Assembly (NCBI GenBank): GCA_018882965.1
Contig: VEQY01000023.1
Coordinates: 1-42,354, forward strand
DNA length: 42,354 nucleotides
Origin: Mycobacterium sp.
Lineage (GTDB): Bacteria > Actinomycetota > Actinomycetes > Mycobacteriales > Mycobacteriaceae
Direction of reading: 5' to 3'
The notes under the pieces are model-generated. The model was not told where the DNA came from. It saw only the letters and a program-made list of their open reading frames with translations, and did no database searches. A program made the position numbers and the translations under genes. Below are positions 39,581 through 42,354 of this stretch, in pieces (the first letter of the stretch is position 1; each line of letters opens with the position of its first letter).

Positions 39581-40962
39581 CAATTGACGCACCGCTTCAG
39601 GACATCACCGCGGAGCTGGACGCCAAAGCCGAACGCCACCTGTGGGGTCACTTCGCCCGGCACGGTCGGGGTATCGCCCCGCCCATCATCAGCCGCGGCG
39701 AAGGCGTCTACATCTACGACAGCTACGGCAAGCGCTACTTCGACGGCCTGTCGGGATTGTTCACCGTGCAGCTCGGGCACGGTCGCAAGGAACTCGCCGA
39801 GGCCGCCGCCAAGCAGGCCGAGATCCTCGAGTTCTTCCCGGTCTGGTCCTACGCCACCCCGCCGGTGATCGAGCTGGCCGAGCGGCTGGCGCACTACGCA
39901 CCGGGCGACCTCAACCGGGTGTTCTTCACCACCGGGGGCGGCGAGGCCGTGGAAAGTGCCTGGAAGCTGGCCAAGCAGTACTTCAAGCTCACCGGCAAGC
40001 CCGGGAAGTACAAGGTCATCTCCCGCGCCATCGCCTATCACGGAACCCCGCAGGGCGCGCTGTCGATCACCGGCCTGCCGGACTTCAAGAAACCGTTCGA
40101 GCCGCTGACGCCGGGCGGATTCCGGGTGCCCAACACCAACTTCTACCGCGCGCCCGCGCCGTACGACACCGACGCCAAGGCCTGGGGGCAGTACTGCGCC
40201 GACCGGATCGCCGAGGCCATCGAGTTCGAGGGACCCGACACCGTGTGCGCGGTGTTCCTCGAACCCGTGCAGAACGCCGGCGGCTGCTTCCCGCCGCCCC
40301 CGGGATACTTCGACCGGGTGCGCGAGATCTGCGACGAGTACGACGTGCTGCTGGTCTCCGACGAGGTGATCTGCGCGTTCGGCCGGATCGGCTCGATGTT
40401 CGCCTGCGAGGACTTCGGCTACCAGCCCGACATCATCACCTGCGCCAAGGGCATGAGCTCGGGCTACTCCCCGATCGGCGCGATGATCGCGACCGACCGG
40501 CTCTTCGAGCCGTTCAACGACGGCAAGACCATGTTCGGGCACGGCTACACCTTCGGCGGGCACCCGGTCTCGGCCGCGGTCGCGCTGGCCAACCTCGACA
40601 TCTTCGAGCGCGAGGGGATCAACGAGCACGTCAAGACCAACGCGCCGATCTTCCGGTCCACCCTTGAGCAGCTCCAGGAGCTGCCGATCGTCGGCGACGT
40701 GCGCGGCGAGGGCTTCTTCTACGGCATCGAACTGGTCAAGGACCGCGATACCCGGGAGACCTTCGACGACGAGGAGAGCGAGCGGCTGCTGCGCGGATTC
40801 CTCTCGGTCGCCCTGTTCGAGGCCGGGCTGTACTGCCGCGCCGACGACCGCGGCGACCCGGTCGTCCAGCTGGCTCCGCCGCTGATCAGCGGGCCGGCGG
40901 AGTTCAACGAGATCTACCGGATCCTGCACCGGGTGCTCGGCGAGGCCAGCCGACTGCTCTGA
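39577..40962 (+). CDS. class III PLP aminotransferase, putrescine/omega-amine type
   Basis: A 461-residue fold-type I aminotransferase. Visible are VYIYDSYGKRYFDGLSGLF, FFTTGGGEAVESAWKLAKQY (PLP phosphate), YHGTPQGALSITG, FLEPVQNAGG, LLVSDEVICAFGRIG (PLP Asp) and ITCAKGMSSGYSPIGAM with the Schiff-base Lys. Length and motifs match SpuC/PatA-like putrescine aminotransferases, which form 4-aminobutanal. The ATG at 39577 overlaps the regulator's stop, ruling out the TTG four codons upstream as necessary. M. tuberculosis has a related enzyme (Rv3329) beside dacB1 (from memory). With the dehydrogenase and permease it makes a probable amine-to-GABA route; other omega-amines remain possible. Confidence 0.92.
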   Translation: MTIDAPLQDITAELDAKAERHLWGHFARHGRGIAPPIISRGEGVYIYDSYGKRYFDGLSGLFTVQLGHGRKELAEAAAKQAEILEFFPVWSYATPPVIELAERLAHYAPGDLNRVFFTTGGGEAVESAWKLAKQYFKLTGKPGKYKVISRAIAYHGTPQGALSITGLPDFKKPFEPLTPGGFRVPNTNFYRAPAPYDTDAKAWGQYCADRIAEAIEFEGPDTVCAVFLEPVQNAGGCFPPPPGYFDRVREICDEYDVLLVSDEVICAFGRIGSMFACEDFGYQPDIITCAKGMSSGYSPIGAMIATDRLFEPFNDGKTMFGHGYTFGGHPVSAAVALANLDIFEREGINEHVKTNAPIFRSTLEQLQELPIVGDVRGEGFFYGIELVKDRDTRETFDDEESERLLRGFLSVALFEAGLYCRADDRGDPVVQLAPPLISGPAEFNEIYRILHRVLGEASRLL

Positions 40963-41005
40963 CGCCGGCCCCGCGCGGCTCCCCGATTTCATCGCCGATG
41001 TCGCC

Positions 41006-41011
41006 TAACCT
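41006..41011 (+). promoter_or_regulatory. -10 box, likely leaderless promoter of dacB
   Basis: TAACCT lies 8 bases before the ATG at 41020. Confidence 0.4.
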
Positions 41012-41019
41012 GCCTGTCG

Positions 41020-42225
41020 ATGACCACATCGACCCTGTGGCGCCCGGCCAGGCCGATCACGGCGATGGCCGCGGTCCTGCTGACGGCGGCCTGGCCGGCG
41101 GTGGCCCCGGCCTGGGCGGAGGAGAACTGCCCCTACCGGGTCTCCACTCCCCCGGCGGTCGACGCCTCGGAGGTGCCGAGAGCCGGTGACCCGCCGCAGC
41201 CGCTGCCGGTACCGGCGACGCCGGTCGGGGGTGAGGCGCTGGCCGGATGCGGGGTGATCGTCGCGGCCGGAACCCCGCCGGTTCCCGCCGACGTGTCGGC
41301 CGAGTCGTGGCTGATCGCCGACCTGGACACCGGCGACGTCATCGCCGCCCGCGACCCGCACGGCCGGCACCGCCCGGCCAGCCTGATCAAGGTGCTCACC
41401 GCGATGCAGGCCATCAAGGAACTTCCGCTCAACCGGATCGTGCCGGGCACCCAGGACGACGCCAACGTCGAGGGCACCAAGGTCGGCGTCGATGCCGACG
41501 GCCGCTACACCATCAACGACCTGCTGCACGGCCTGCTGATGTACTCCGGCAACGACGCCGCGCACGCGCTGGCCGTTCAGCTCGGCGGCATGGAGCTCGC
41601 GCTGGGCAAGATCAACGCGCTGGCGGGCAAGCTCGGCGGGCGCGACACCCGGGCGGCCACCCCGTCGGGTCTGGACGGCCCGGGCATGAGCACCTCGGCC
41701 TACGACATGGGCCTGTTCTACCGCTACGCGTACAACGACCCGATCTTCGCCGACATCGTGCGCACCCGGACCTACGATTTCCCGGACGCTCCGGGACAAC
41801 CGCCCTACCCGGTGGAGAACGACAACAAGCTGCTCTACAACTATCCGGGCGCACTCGGGGGCAAGACCGGCTACACCGACGACGCCGGGCAGACGTTCGT
41901 CGGCGCCGCCCAGCGTGACGGCCGGCGCCTGATGGTGGTGCTGCTGCGCGGCACCCGCCAGCCCATCGCCCCGTGGGAGCAGGCCGCCCGGCTGCTCGAC
42001 TACGGGTTCGCCACCCCGCCGGGCACCACGATCGGCACGCTGATCGAACCCGACCCGTCGTTGCTGCCGCCCAAACCCGATGCCGGGCCGGCCACGGCCA
42101 TTCCCGTGCTGACCGCCGACGCCCTGCCGATCCGGATCGGGGTGGCGGTGATCGGCACCGGCGTGATCTTCAGCCTGATCATGGGCGCGCGCTCGCTCAA
42201 TCGCCGTCCTCAGCAGGCTCGCTAG
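41020..42225 (+). CDS. dacB: D-alanyl-D-alanine carboxypeptidase (low-molecular-weight PBP)
   Basis: A 401-residue S11 serine peptidase trimming pentapeptide stems of peptidoglycan. A signal peptide ends at about AWA|EEN (33/34). Catalytic motifs are PASLIK (Ser121, Lys124), YSGND (Ser176, Asn178) and GGKTGYT (Lys282-Gly284). The Pro-rich stretch at 43-92 precedes the catalytic domain. A C-terminal hydrophobic helix ([20 protein letters not shown]) followed by Arg residues anchors it to the membrane with the active site outside. The position beside an Rv3329-like aminotransferase matches dacB1 of M. tuberculosis. Its end overlaps the convergent membrane-protein gene by 29 bases. Confidence 0.95.
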   Translation: MTTSTLWRPARPITAMAAVLLTAAWPAVAPAWAEENCPYRVSTPPAVDASEVPRAGDPPQPLPVPATPVGGEALAGCGVIVAAGTPPVPADVSAESWLIADLDTGDVIAARDPHGRHRPASLIKVLTAMQAIKELPLNRIVPGTQDDANVEGTKVGVDADGRYTINDLLHGLLMYSGNDAAHALAVQLGGMELALGKINALAGKLGGRDTRAATPSGLDGPGMSTSAYDMGLFYRYAYNDPIFADIVRTRTYDFPDAPGQPPYPVENDNKLLYNYPGALGGKTGYTDDAGQTFVGAAQRDGRRLMVVLLRGTRQPIAPWEQAARLLDYGFATPPGTTIGTLIEPDPSLLPPKPDAGPATAIPVLTADALPIRIGVAVIGTGVIFSLIMGARSLNRRPQQAR

Positions 42226-42354
42226 CCGCCCACGCCGCGGCGAACAGGATCAGCCGCGCGGTCACGTAGGCGAAGACCATCAGCCCCAGCACCGGACCGA
42301 AGGTGACCCCGGCCGGTCCGTGCATGACCAGGCGCAGGTACAGCGAGCCCAGTT
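42197..42354 (-). CDS. YihY/BrkB-family inner-membrane protein (C-terminal end only)
   Basis: The last 52 codons of a gene running off the right edge; stop TGA at 42199-42197. The readable end contains a hydrophobic helix ([20 protein letters not shown], then ILFAAAWAA) and a short acidic tail (SEPAEDGD). The last transmembrane segment and the [12 protein letters not shown] pattern match the C-terminus of the YihY/BrkB (UPF0761-type) family of membrane proteins, which have about six helices and no firmly known function. It is convergent with dacB. The bulk of the protein is outside the window, so the assignment rests on one segment. Confidence 0.65.
   Translation of the reverse strand, partial: LGSLYLRLVMHGPAGVTFGPVLGLMVFAYVTARLILFAAAWAASEPAEDGD

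Noticed and set aside
1..42354. CRISPR arrays, tRNA or rRNA genes, integrases and transposases
   Set aside because: None seen: no spaced direct-repeat array, no recognisable tRNA near the island edges and no DDE or tyrosine recombinase motif in any convincing gene.

Overview
The window is high-GC DNA (about 70% in most genes, judged by eye) from an actinobacterium, almost certainly a Mycobacterium or Mycolicibacterium. From memory of M. tuberculosis H37Rv, the backbone genes follow the same order: lhr, nei, pseudouridine synthase, glpD2, lpdA, Rv3304-like, amiA1, upp, Rv3311-like, add, sdhCDAB, dacB1. A DUF222/HNH gene of the mycobacterial 13E12 type and many start codons 6-8 bases after a TANNNT box (leaderless style) fit the same group.

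Layout. 1-2124 (minus): a glycosyltransferase cut by the left edge and an epoxide hydrolase. 2166-6367 (plus): a complete P450 operon with a [3Fe-4S] ferredoxin, ferredoxin reductase and two tandemly duplicated cytochromes P450; the helicase-nuclease gene lhr starts 11 bases later. 10786-19832: an AT-richer accessory island between lhr and nei, which are adjacent in M. tuberculosis. It holds ten well-supported genes on one strand, nearly all joined by stop/start overlaps: CDP-glucose synthesis (rfbF), 4,6-dehydration (rfbG), 3,5-epimerisation, sugar C-methylation, DegT aminotransfer, a PhyH-type oxygenase, a second zinc-finger methyltransferase, a GNAT acyltransferase, a WbqC-like protein and a CmcI/rhamnosyl-O-methyltransferase-like protein. 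Tandem hairpins follow its last gene.

19833-32243: conserved housekeeping genes for base-excision repair (nei), a DUF1269 protein, an alpha/beta hydrolase, RNA pseudouridine synthase, glycerol-3-phosphate dehydrogenase, the LpdA flavoprotein, a gamma-glutamylcyclotransferase-fold protein, an M20 amidohydrolase, uracil salvage (upp), an Rv3311-like protein, the 13E12 gene under a LexA-type box, and adenosine deaminase. 32334-35776: the sdhCDAB succinate dehydrogenase operon. 35829-40962: a likely putrescine/amine utilisation module (APC permease, aminobutyraldehyde-type dehydrogenase, AsnC regulator, class III aminotransferase). 41020-42354: a D,D-carboxypeptidase and the end of a YihY/BrkB-family membrane protein.

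The best candidate for an undescribed system is the island. Its enzymes are what would be needed for a 3-C-methyl-4-(acylamino)-4,6-dideoxy-L-hexose, optionally O-methylated, which is the structure of the kansosamine-type sugars known from mycobacterial lipooligosaccharides and glycopeptidolipids. This assignment is inference. Other points of interest are an atypical haem site in one P450 paralogue, a restored CxxxxC disulfide motif in LpdA, an SOS box lying on a start codon, and a possible decayed gene inside the island. There is no integrase, transposase, tRNA, rRNA or CRISPR array, and no gene-free stretch above 300 bases.
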